From Isoetes taiwanensis (Eukaryota > Streptophyta > Lycopodiopsida > Isoetales > Isoetaceae), in contig JAJEKV010000270.1 of NCBI GenBank assembly GCA_021234155.1, positions 124,001-188,000 on the forward strand: a stretch of 64,000 nucleotides of DNA, given 5' to 3'. Shown here in pieces: positions 24,399-35,240 of the stretch. The notes below the pieces were generated by a model. The model did not search any database. It had not been told where the DNA came from and was given only the letters and a program-made list of their open reading frames with translations. Position numbers and translations under genes: made by a program. The first letter of the stretch is position 1. Every line of letters starts with the position of its first letter.

Positions 24399-24461
24399 CT
24401 CACAGAGTGCGCCAGGACCCTTTTCAAAAAATTTGAACTAGCCTCCCGCGCACTGTGTGAG
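24399..24461. promoter_or_regulatory. Nested palindrome motif, copy 2
   Basis: Arms CTCACAGAGTGCGC (24399-24412) and GCGCACTGTGTGAG (24448-24461) are complementary at 13 of 14 positions, with an inner TTCAAA/TTTGAA palindrome. Total length is 63 nt, equal to copy 1. It lies after the H3-like gene and 436 nt before the TATA box of the next ORF. Confidence 0.6.
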
Positions 24462-24601
24462 TGTTTGGACACTGATCTATGCCTAGACAAGTCCAAAACA
24501 AAAAACTAAGGCATAGCTCGGCTTATCTTCGCGAGATAAGTAGGATTCTGCCCTAATACCAAAATTTTAGAGTCATCTAAGACCCAAACAGGAGCCCATC
24601 C

Positions 24602-24649
24602 CTCACACGGTGTGCCCAGGCCCTTTTCAAATTTCGTGCACTGTGTGAG
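24602..24649. promoter_or_regulatory. Nested palindrome motif, copy 3 (shorter)
   Basis: Arms CTCACACGGTGTGC (24602-24615) and GTGCACTGTGTGAG (24636-24649) enclose a shortened centre containing CCAGGCCCTTTTCAAATTT. It is 48 nt long, with the inner palindrome reduced by deletion. It lies 233 nt upstream of the TATA box of the orphan ORF. Confidence 0.55.
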
Positions 24650-24834
24650 TGGTTTGAGTTAAATAGTTATAACTCTCTCGAACTACCTCCAAATTATATA
24701 AAATTTGTTGCAATAGGATCATTAAAGAGTCCTTTGGATACTCATAACTCTAGATTACCTATCAAATACCTAGTAGGACCTTGAAGTGATAGAGATATCC
24801 AAACCCTAAAAATTCTGCAAATTAGGGCCCTGCC

Positions 24835-24842
24835 TATAAATC
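24835..24842 (+). promoter_or_regulatory. TATA box of the orphan ORF
   Basis: TATAAATC lies 114 nt upstream of the ATG at 24949, nearly the same spacing as in the H3-like gene. It is followed by a C/T-rich probable leader. Confidence 0.6.
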
Positions 24843-24948
24843 ACAATCCTCATTTGCATCCTATAGTCTCACTCCTCACTCCAAGGCAATTTTCTTGCTC
24901 ATAGAGGCGCTTGCATATCTGTTTGTTAACCCCATCCACATCAGCACA

Positions 24949-25518
24949 ATGGCCACTTCTTCATTCAGGCAATGGTACAACGCCACTGCTCATGTGGCAG
25001 AGGCTGATATCAATTCTGTCTTCACTATTTTCCAGAAGGAGATTGATGTGGATGCTACCATAAACGCCACACCATTCTACCAAGACATCATAATAGAGTT
25101 CCAAACCAAGATAGGCCCTTCATTGGTAGAACTTCCTCCATGCATAGGGTACTTTGCACCTAGAACAGCCCTTCGAGCAGCACTGAACGATGTTCCAAAC
25201 ATCGACAAGTACTTAGAAAATAGAGTTGCTCGCATTCCTGATTATATGAACATATCCATAAACAGAAAGAGATACTTCTTGTACACTACTGCTGTAGCCA
25301 TCTTCTTATCCCATAGAGGCCAAACTCAAATAGGAGAACCTTCCGTTCAGCCAATGGACATAGAACCCATTGCCTCAGCGGCGGAAGGGCAGCTGCTCTT
25401 AGAGTATGAAGGCTCAAGAGCAGGAAGAAGAAGAAGAAGAAGGACAAGGATACGACGTCGAATACGTATGCTACGCCAGCTATGTTTGATAGCTGGCGTA
25501 GCATACGTATGTGTATAG
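24949..25518 (+). CDS. Orphan protein with arginine-rich C-terminus
   Basis: The chosen start (MATSSFRQWYN, 24949) follows the TATA box by 114 nt and gives 189 aa ending at a TAG at 25516-25518; an in-frame ATG at 24895 would add 18 residues. I do not recognise the protein. Residues 1-120 look like a soluble, mostly helical fold without a visible catalytic motif. A low-complexity segment and a run of arginines (SRAGRRRRRRTRIRRRIR) follow. The last 20 or so codons are written by a perfect inverted repeat, so the true C-terminus may have been altered by it. It shares promoter architecture with the H3-like gene just upstream, which suggests both came from one mobile or viral-type unit. Unlike its neighbour it is open throughout. 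Confidence 0.5.
   Translation: MATSSFRQWYNATAHVAEADINSVFTIFQKEIDVDATINATPFYQDIIIEFQTKIGPSLVELPPCIGYFAPRTALRAALNDVPNIDKYLENRVARIPDYMNISINRKRYFLYTTAVAIFLSHRGQTQIGEPSVQPMDIEPIASAAEGQLLLEYEGSRAGRRRRRRTRIRRRIRMLRQLCLIAGVAYVCV
25462..25510. repeat. Perfect 22-bp stem hairpin with 5-nt loop
   Basis: Arm 25462-25483 is an exact reverse complement of 25489-25510, with loop GTTTG. Imperfect pairing (GACAA and ATAC against GTAT and TTGTC) extends it to about 25442-25525. It covers the 3' end of the orphan ORF and ends 8 nt before the end of its stop codon. It could be an RNA 3'-end signal or a small palindrome insertion. Confidence 0.9.
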
Positions 25519-26696
25519 TTGTCTTATGTTGTCATCGTGTTATCTGTATATGTGGTTTTCATGTATATAGCCTCGTGGGAGGCAGTACTTGTTTTATGTA
25601 CGCTGATGGCTTGATGTGAATACAAAATCGAAATTTTTGGTACTAAAACTTTGGTTCGTAACAGAAATATTTGAGATTTTTTTCCAAATATAAATACTAT
25701 GAGGGTTCTATCCTTTGAGGTGGTCTGCATTAAAGTAAATTGCTATACATTTGTGCAAGGGGTGGCTTCTTTGGATTGTACAGAAGAGGCGTAAAAACAT
25801 TTGTGTTCTCCCAAGATTAGATACATTCTTCTAGGACTTGATATCTCTTAGATCCAAACTCAGCAAGCAGGTCCGTGCTATGGTCGATAAAAGATTAGGC
25901 CAACAATTATGGGATGTTCGGTTGTGATATAGGAAATACAAGACTCTGCTATGTGATTTCCTCCACATGTTCGATCTAGTAATGTGGATGGAGTGATATT
26001 AGATAGAATTAAGTTGTGCTCACAAATTTGCCATGAATAGAAACATTTTTCAATAAAAAAAATTTTGATCCTGTTTGCTTATGTCTTGAGTTTAACTAAA
26101 AGGCTAGATTTGGCGCTTGTATATGTTTGGCCTTAAAATGCCATGCAAGACCAAACAAATTTGTGAAGCAAAGCACCAAAAGTGAGCTCAATGCTAAGTT
26201 GAAGATCGTCCTTCTAAATCTTTAAACCTTTGATAGTGTTCTGACGCCAGGTTAGTAAGATATATTATGCAGTTATTTGGTTTTGGTCATCGCCAAATTC
26301 CTTCAAACATGAAGCCCTGGCCAACATATGAGGGGCCTCTTGAGAATATATGTTAACTAAACTTGTGTTTTGCTCTTTTTTCCCTTACTGTCAAATCTAA
26401 TTTCCGACCTAATTTCCTTCTATAAAGTTTGTATGTTTAATGCAAGTTTGAACTTTGAAGAGCTGCTTGAAGACCAGAAACACAAAGTATTAGGGCATGG
26501 ATTGGATCTTATTATAGGCATGCACTATGATATTTCAAGATTTCAAGCAGCCTTCCACTAGTTCAAAGAATTTCTGCTGCAAATTGACAGAAAATATTCT
26601 GTTGCATAGATCAGCTTAAGGAATATAATGAATAATAAAACAGGTTAGGGAATGTGTCAATGTAAAGAATGAGTACATAACTCCTTGGCAAAAGCC
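25519..26696. other. Intergenic DNA
   Basis: No supported gene. A short open stretch at 26370-26561 has no recognisable domain. The end of the interval is presumably 3' flank of the receptor kinase on the minus strand. Confidence 0.45.
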
Positions 26697-28657
26697 TTAA
26701 TATTCACTGTTAGCATCTCCAAATGCATTCATTTGAGAAGTTGCCAGTTTTACAGAATAACGTGACTGCAATGGAACGACAGATTGGTTGTAATTGTACG
26801 AATTCTCCCCTTCAAAGCTGCCATCACAGATATACGAAGTGGGCCGATCAGGAATCTCGGGGATTTCATCATCACCTTCTAACATCCTAAGAGCCTGGCC
26901 CATGCTTGGTCTGTACCCGACAACCACATGAGCACATAAAATACCAACCAACACAAACCTTTCCATGACACTGCGAGGACCACTTTCTCGAATAGACTCA
27001 TCAACAATTTCTTTGACATTTCCCTCCTTAGCTAGGTTCCAAGCCCAGTCTACAATATGAAAATGCCTAGAGTTTTCAGATGATAGATCCAAAGCTTTTC
27101 TTCCGCTCATAAGCTCCAATAAAACTATGCCAAAGCTGTAAACGTCTATCTTTTCAGTCAACTGGCCATACAAAGCATATTCAACAGCTATGTACACAGG
27201 GGTGCCTGCTACTCTTTGTTGTCATATGAGTCATTCCTTCTTGGAGTCACCTTTGCCAAACCAAAATCTGCTACTCGTGCATTGAACTCACTATCCAAAA
27301 GTATGTTGCTAGGTTTAATGTCCCTGTGGATTATGGCAGGCTGAATCTCAGTATGAAAACAATCTATTCCCATTGCCATGCCTAATGCTATCTTCCCAAG
27401 TGCTCTGGCCACTTTAGTAAAGACTTAGTAGGTCCATGGAGATGATCTTCAAGACTTCCATTAGGCATAAAATCGTAAACAAGCATTCTCATGTGGCCAT
27501 CTTTAGTCCCATGAACACAGCAGCCTCTAAGGTGCACGAGGTTACGATGCCTAACCTTATTAATTACTTCCATTTCATTTAGAAATTCTGCATCCCCATC
27601 TGCTGTAGCATTTTTCAGCAGTTTCACCGCAACTTCTATAGTTCCAAGCATTCCTTATACACCGTACCAAAAACCCCCTTCTCCAATGATAGCCTTTTGT
27701 TGAAATTTGAGTTGCTAGCTTAATCTCTTCATACTTGAATTGTATCAAGCCAGTATTAGGCATAAAGCTCATAATCTTCGTAACCTTTCTTTGCAAAACC
27801 TTCCTTTTTCTGGATCGATTTAACAGATAGAAGGAAATTCCCAAAGAAGGCAAAAACACCAAAATGAGACTCACAATGCATCCAATAAAAACCACATATT
27901 TATGTTTTGCCGCTTTGTGTCTAGAAACATTCGCTCCAAGGAGACAACCTGCTGTTCCAGGATTTGTAGGACCATACTCGTTAACTATGGAGGCACCATA
28001 TAAGCATGCAAAGTAGATGCACTGTTCAGATTCAGTACTAGAGGTTGCATTTTTTGCAAGTATTCCAACCATAGATGTAGTATCAGCAGTGCATGCAAAA
28101 CACTTGTTCTCATCATTCAGGTCCCCTTTGCAAGATATGTCCATGTTACTATTTCCTACCTTAGCATGCCAGTCATCCACAGTCATAATCCCAGAACAAA
28201 GTGAATCTCTACTGACAAACATACTTGGATCTGGATAAGGATGTGGAAAGCAAGTGTTCAAAAAATTTGTTGTAACCCCATTCTGTTCAACTTGTACCTG
28301 GTATGAATTTAAGCACGCAACCGCAGTGGCATTATCAGAAAATTCAAAATTTCCAGTATGTTTCAGGTTTAGGCCAAGCCCTATGCCAAAATTATTAAGC
28401 ATTGCCCTGCAGCAAGATGTGACATTTCCAACAGGCCCATTAATGCCACGGCAAACATCAAGACTAGACTTGAATGTTCTAACATAATCAAACTGCACTG
28501 CACAAACGGCATTTTCATTTGTAGCAGCACAGCCATTAAGAAGGGCTTCTATAATCAACATTGCAAATAGTACAGCATAGAATTTGGTGTCGGTTCCGCT
28601 GTCTTTGGTCCAGAAATTCATCCCTGAAGATTGAAAATGAAGAAACCTAAGAGACAT
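26697..28657 (-). pseudogene. SPARK-domain receptor-like kinase, multiply frameshifted
   Basis: Reading minus from 28657 (or Met at 28621) there is a hydrophobic signal segment, then a Cys-rich ectodomain matching the SPARK type (CAVQFDYV, SCCRAMLNNFGIGLGLNL, IVNEYGP). A single membrane helix lies near 27880. The kinase follows with IKLATQ, GEGGF, VAVKLLK, catalytic loop [15 protein letters not shown] and DVYSFG. The usual APE is AVE. The frame breaks at about 27700, 27675, 27655, 27405 and 27225; nearly all breaks are 1-nt changes in short homopolymers and one is a 2-nt loss. SPARK kinases act at the plasma membrane and some are known from arbuscular-mycorrhizal symbiosis; this copy cannot be tied to that. 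It is either a young pseudogene or an intact gene with consensus errors. Confidence 0.8.
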
Positions 28658-29317
28658 ATGGGTTTTGGGTTTTTGAATAATCTTACCGATTAGCCTAGAA
28701 AAAAAAGCTCTGTGTGTTGCCGGAGATGGTGCCTGTTAAACCGCCGGATCTGTTACTATGCATTATTTTGAACTCACAACGTTGTGGCCCACCATCACCG
28801 TGGCTCTGTCCAGACCATGTTACATGGATTTCTTTATTTACAGTTGTATAATATTTTAAGAGTATGATACGCTGGCTCAATCTTATGTGTTTGGATAGGG
28901 CAAGACTGGTAAATTTCAACAAAAAAAATGCCGTGAAATTCATCATGTACACTACACTTATCTTCGCGATCATGCCATCTCCCTCCATGTTGCAGCCTGC
29001 AGGTGGCCTGAACCCTGACTTTTGCATGGATTGAAGAACAGACTTTTTCTATACCGACTAATTTTTCCAGCTTTTTTTTATTGCTCTAAAACAATAATAA
29101 TGCTCAACTTTTCGTGATCAGCCCTTGCATCACATAGGCTAATGCTTCGTACAATTTTCGCTTTTTGTAACGAAAACAAGGCACAAGTTTTGCTCTCCTC
29201 TACTTTGCTGTTCCAACTTTCCTTCTTCTAAAAGTTTGGAGGAAAAATTGATTTTTACATGCAAGCTCTCATTTGGCACAAAGACGGGTAGTTTGTGGGT
29301 AAAGAAATTGATTTTTG
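28658..29317. other. Upstream flank of the receptor kinase
   Basis: Probable promoter and leader on the minus strand. No TATA box is assigned. No other gene or repeat is supported. Confidence 0.4.
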
Positions 29318-29878
29318 TGTTGCCCCTAGGAGGGCAATCCCTTGCTTATATGGGTTTTTGGCATATTCCTGGTATATGTCGATATATGCCAAGAACATCC
29401 CGAAAAAACTGCTCCAAACTCCCAATAGCCTGTAAACTGTCGGTTGCCCCTGTTGCTGGGCAGTCGCTCTAAAACCGTCTAACCAGCAAACCCTAAATAA
29501 CTGTAGCACTCTGCTCAATCGATTCAATGAAACATAGCAAGCAAACCCAGACTTTGAGTTTGTCACACAGGTTCGTGTTCATAATTTGTAATGTTCTATG
29601 TTGCATAACTAGAGAATATTTTCGAGATGGGAATATGACAGGTGAAAAGGTTGGTCAAGCAGGATTAAAAGCATAAAGGTCGGTCAAGTAGGACCGAAGC
29701 TCTTATGCAGGTAAGCTTCTCCCGTTTTTGGGTTGCCCCTAGGGGGCAAACCCTCGTTTGTGTGGGTTTGTGGCATATCCAAGCATATGCCAGCATATGC
29801 TTAGGATATGCTGGTGACTGCTCCAAACTGGCTGTTGCCAGTAAACTCTCGGTCAGCCCTCTTGCTGTTTGCAGATCG
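29318..29878. repeat. Dispersed direct repeat (two copies of about 150 bp) with internal palindromes
   Basis: Copies at about 29318-29465 and 29725-29878 share TTGCCCCTAGG, GGCATAT, CTGCTCCAAACT and TGTAAACT/AGTAAACT blocks. The second copy carries palindrome TTGCCCCTAGGGGGCAA (near 29733) and a hairpin at 29774-29810 whose arms (29774-29790 and 29793-29810) pair with one bulged base around a 2-nt loop. It has the look of a small non-autonomous element. Confidence 0.6.
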
Positions 29879-30320
29879 CGGTTCGGACTATGGAAGATTT
29901 CTGTATATTAGTAAGAAGTCATAAGCTTTTTAGCAAACTCGGGCAGTTGCAACAACATGCGGCCTCATCTTTTGCTTGTATGCTTTAAATGAATGATCGG
30001 TGTTTTTCTTCAAGATCGATACTGGGCCGTCAAGGGCAGTGTGTGTTGAAAGTGAGTTACAGAGGGATGTTCAAGTCAGAGAAAATACATTGGAGGGCAA
30101 ATAAGGTAGTCAAAGTTATGTAGGAGCAGGGAACATGTTCTTTGTCTTTGTTCCATCATCTTTTTCCTGTTTCTTACAGATAAATTTTGCCTATCTCAAC
30201 ATTGAAAATATCATTTGCCAAGTTGATACTGAAGTAGTACGTGGATGGTCGCAAGAAGAGGAAAACAGGTTGGGGAATTTTCTTTTTCATTCCTTGTGAA
30301 TCATTGTTGGTAAAACGGCT

Positions 30321-32740
30321 ATGCGGACATTTCTCCATGAATCATGTGGCAGTTTCAACTTAAACGAAGGACCTATTCTGGAAGGATTGGACATAGTTGG
30401 AACTTCGGATGGCAAGGCAAATATGGGATGTAAAAAAGATGATATAAGGGGAATGTGCAGGAAGCGTAGTTTGAAGGAAGAAGCTGCTCTTTTAAAGGTT
30501 GATGATCGGGAAAGATATCAAGATTACTTGGATAGCTGTGTTTGGTTCCTCCAACGTTGTACAGAAATGAAAGCCTTGGAGGAAGGAAAGCAGTTATATT
30601 CACATCTTATAAAAATTGAGTTTATACATTAAATGTGGAAATATAGAGGATGCACAACAAGTGTTTAACACCATTTGATTTGAGTAACATATTTACATGG
30701 ATCATGATGATTATTTGGATATGCCCATCGGGGATCGGAGAAAAGAGCGATTGATATTTTTAAACCGATGCGAGGAGGATGGAATAAGGCCAAACAATGT
30801 CACATTTGTTAAAGCTGTTGGCTGCATGTGCTAGCATTGCGGCAATAGAGCGAGGAAAACTAACCAATGCATCATCATGTGAAAGGTGGATGTCAGTTGA
30901 ATCTTAATATTGGCAATACACTCATTGACATGTATGCAAAATTAAGATGCATTAAGAGTGGTCATGGTCAAGTTTTGACCAATGCCCATGCTAAATATCG
31001 TGTCTTGGAACACGTTATTTTCGGATAACGTTCAGGCATGGTTTAAAAGGGCATGTGATGGACCAATACGATGAGAGAACATGATGTGGTGTCATTTAAT
31101 GATCTTTGTCCGGGTATTCTTAGGTCAGGGCGGAAGCGAGCTTGCAAGTCGTTCAAACCGCAGCAACATCATGGGTTTAAACCCAATTACGTTTCTTTCA
31201 TAACCGTTTTAAGCATGTGTGGCAATAATCCACTTATGGAACACGGAAAGTGCATACATGAGTGCATTCGCGAAAAGGGTTTCAGAGGCTCAACATCGGT
31301 GGAAATATTTCGTGGATATGTACTCTAAATGTGGTAGCATAAATGATGCCCGTCAAGTATTTGATTCAATGCCTGTCCAAGATATTGTGTCATGGAATGC
31401 AATGGTTTCAGGATGTGCTCAACTTGGGAATAGTAGTGGGGTTTTAGAATTTTTTCAAAAATGCGGCGATTTGGCATCTGACTGATAAAATTACATTTGT
31501 CGGTGTTTTGAGTGCATGTTGGTGATTTAACCGCCTTTAGAGAATGGAAGGCAGCTCCATATGGATATTTTAATAATACCGGTCGTGAATTAGATGTCTT
31601 TGTGGAAGTGCTCTCCTTGGAATATATGCCAAAAGTGGCTACATAGATTTTGCTTTCATGGATCTTTGGCAGGATGCCCTGTTCAAATGTGGTATCATGG
31701 AATTCAATAATGAAGGGTTATACACAAACCAACAATGGCAAAGAAACTATCTGATTTTCAACTTTGCTATGCAAAGTCAAGAGGTGGAGCCGACATTGTC
31801 ACCTTTGTTAATATTTTGAATGCATGTGCAAGATAACATAGCGGTCAGTTATTGGGGCAAGCAGTACATGCAAAAAGTTGAATCTTGGCTCGGTATTGAG
31901 GATGTGTTTGTTGGAAGTGCTCTCATTGACACATATGTAAAATATGGAAGTGTCAGCGATGCATGGCAAGTATTTGATAAAATACCCCTACGAAATGTTG
32001 TTGTGTGGAATGCAATGATTGCGGGATATGCACTTTGTGGAGATGATGTGGAGGTCCTTACGTGCTTTGAACAAATGCAACAAGAAAGATTAGAACCTAG
32101 TGCAGTTACATTTGCTAGTGTCTTGGGTGCATGCACAGGTGTTATAGCATGCTTGGGAATAGGGAGAAAGACTCATGCTACAATCTTAAAAGTTGGCTTT
32201 GTATCAGATACAGAAATTGGTGATTCCCTAATTGATATGTATGCTAAATGTGGGAGTATAGTAGATGCCCAAGCAGTTTTTGATAGGATGACTAAGAAAG
32301 ACAATGTTTCATGGACTTGCAGTGATTGTTGGATATGGGCAGCTTGGGCATGCATCTGAGGCCATCAAAATCTTTGCTCATATGCGAGAAGAGGAAGTGA
32401 AGCTAGATAAGTTTACCTTTTCCAGTATGGTGAAAGCATGTGCTAACATAGCAGCTGTAGAATGTGGAAAACAAATTCATGCGGACTTCATCAAAGCAGG
32501 ATGCCATTCCAATACTACGATCAACAATACACTCATTGACATGTATGCAAAATGCGAGAGTATAGAATATGCTCGAGGACAGTTTGACATGATGCTCATG
32601 AGGGATATTGTCTCATGGAACTTGTTGATTGACAGGGGATATGCCCAAAGTATGGGGATGGGAAGGAAGCTCTTAATATGCAAGATAAGTAAATTTTTGC
32701 TTCTAATGCAAACATATAGTTTTTGTGGGTTTTGGTGAAA
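30321..32740 (+). pseudogene. PLS-type pentatricopeptide-repeat protein relic
   Basis: Typical PPR motifs recur in changing frames: MYSKCGSINDARQVFDSMP near 31318, VFVGSALIDTYVKYGSVSDA near 31905, LIDMYAKCGSIVDAQAVFDR near 32230, and HADFIKAGCHSNTTINNTLI near 32478. The longest open piece is 31820-32359. A 1-nt insertion at about 32322 shifts the frame between VSWT and the next repeat. The part at 30321-30632 looks like the N-terminal region (WFLQRCTEMKALEEGKQLYS). PLS PPR proteins bind organelle RNA, and many are editing factors. No E or DYW domain is seen before similarity stops. Many indels and stops make it non-functional. Confidence 0.85.
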
Positions 32741-35240
32741 TCATTGGATGCCTTGTAGAATTGGAATTGTTGTGTTTGTGAACTAGGATCATGTGCATAG
32801 TTGCGAGGAATCTAAAAACTATACAACAAGATATCGGTTGAATATGTCCGGACATGTCCTAGAAGACGATATTATGTTTATTGGTCAACGACCATCTATT
32901 GGAAAATAACATTTACTTTCATGAAGCCCGAACTTACACTTCAAGGTGGATGATCACGGATCTTGTAGATCAGGTTATTGATCTTGGATATTACGCTTTG
33001 AGACCTATTTGATCGCTTTGCTAGCGAAAAGCACACGAGACTACGGAGGTACTTGCTATGAAATGCAAATGTACGTTTTTCAATGCAAGGTCTCAAGAGA
33101 AGGAAAATTACCTTTTATCGGGCTTGATGACTTAGTGTCCTTGGTGACTGAAGAAATGCGGATGTAGCTCCAAGTTCATTATGGGTGCACAAGGTTGGTT
33201 TGCATGATGAATTCGAAATCTCTTGACCACGTAATACGTTTATTGTATTTTCATTTTGAAAATGCATCAAATGATTAGTAGTCTTAATTGATTTTGAGGA
33301 GAATTATAGTTCACCGTGGGCAAAGCGGTGACAACTAAAATAAAGAAGTGGTGTTCAACCGCTTGTGCCTTTGATAGCACTAAACTGAAAATGAGATGTT
33401 GTCTTCTGCAGTGAAAGGCCATCGAAGTTTCAACTGTTAGAGTCCCTTTCAGGAGCTTATCTTTGCCGAAGGAACTTGCTTGAAGACATTGAAAGATACT
33501 TGCATTAGAAATAAACTCAAAAATTAAAAAATGAAGGGTCGGATAAGATGGGTTGGATTAGATGCAAGATTCTCGATGGATGGATGCTTTGAAGCTCCTA
33601 CCTTGTCTCTCTCTCACGCCATACATATAAATGGATGCTTTGAAGCTCCTACCTTGTCTCTCTCTCCCGCCATACATATAAAGAGATGAAATGATAAATA
33701 GTCGCCACATAATATTTAATATTCTCATATCACAAATCTCATCTCACATTTTTTGAACTTATATATGTCTTGGCTTGCATGTATCCGTTTGCTGATATGA
33801 TGGCCAGAATAGAAGGGGTTGGGATAAATGGAATTCATGCATGTGGGTGGGCACTCTTTTTAATCTTCTATAGCTCTAATTGCTCTGCTTGTGTAAATGT
33901 TCTATATTCTCTCTTTTTGTGCCTACTCCAAATTATTTGTAATCCATGCTCCTCAGTTCGTCGCTAGAGAATATTTAGATGAAAATAATTAGGTGACACA
34001 TATCATACTAGAAGTTGTGGTAAGTTACAGGTTGTTATAAGTTGAGATTTGATGATTGAGAACTATTGCATTGTCCAATATTCTCATGAAACTAGCCTTG
34101 CCAACTAGTTAGGTTTTAATCTAGCTAGTACCATGTTTTGTCTGACTTAAAGTCCACCTAGGATTCATTCTGCTACTTCTATCCCACATTCTGCTATGAT
34201 TTTCTTTTCCAGAAATGTGATTAAGTTTTGAAGTTACTTTGCAATTCCACTTTTAGTTGCATTTAGTTTCTTGAAACGCTCTGCTATGTTTTGGCAGACC
34301 TAGAACCGTGAGGAGATCATCACATCAAAGTAAAAAAATAAACGGAACAGTTGAACTTGAAGCGGTAGGCAAGTCCTGCTTTACATTTTTTGCCAGCTAT
34401 GACAAAAATGGACAGATATATCATGGCTATGGACAGAAAATCTGATACTACAAAGCAAAATACTTCAAAATCTTGATTCTTGATTTTTTTTTTCTTTTGA
34501 TTCTTGAATGTTATGATAAAACGAGCAAGATTTAATTAAGCAGAACTACCAAAATTGTCATCATCTTGTATCAAGTGCACGAAGGAGGTTCGCGTTACAA
34601 TTTCCACCCTATCCGCCATTGGTTCTGATCCAAGATGCTAATCTACATTATTATTGAATCCTGCAGCATATCTCTTTGTGTTGCATATCTCTTGAAGTTC
34701 AGAGCTGCTAAATACTGTTGAATAGAAGATAACTAGCAATTGAAACCAATGAATGTGTGTAAGCACCACCATTGTGTCTGTGCGTACCACACTATTCATT
34801 ATATCTCATATGTATATGACATGATGTATATATGATGTGTATGAGTGAGAGAGAGAGAGCTAACAAAACATGTATTTCCATTCTCTGCTCTATTAGACTT
34901 GTCCTTATGCTTCTGCAATACTTCTTGCATGCCGAGCACCAAAGATTTCTTCAGGCCAACTCCAATAAAATCATGGTATTAAGTATTCTATTGCCTAGAA
35001 GTAGCAATTCGAATTGATTGTCAAAACATGACTTTGAACTATGATTTAAGCCACTTCACCCTCCGGCCATGGAGGGCAACCCTCCGTGCGCAGCACCTTG
35101 TTCATTTATCTTCCTACCTTTTTGTTCTTGAATTCCCAAGACATGTTAGAGTCTCAGGGCTTACCATTTAGCAAATCAAGCATCTAATACAAGTTCTCCT
35201 ACACCCACATATCTGGAATCACTTCTTATTGCATACATGG
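32741..35240. other. Intergenic region with a 51-bp tandem duplication
   Basis: A near-exact 51-bp duplication lies at 33580-33630 and 33631-33681. A short GA run sits near 34847-34858. No gene is supported. Confidence 0.6.
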
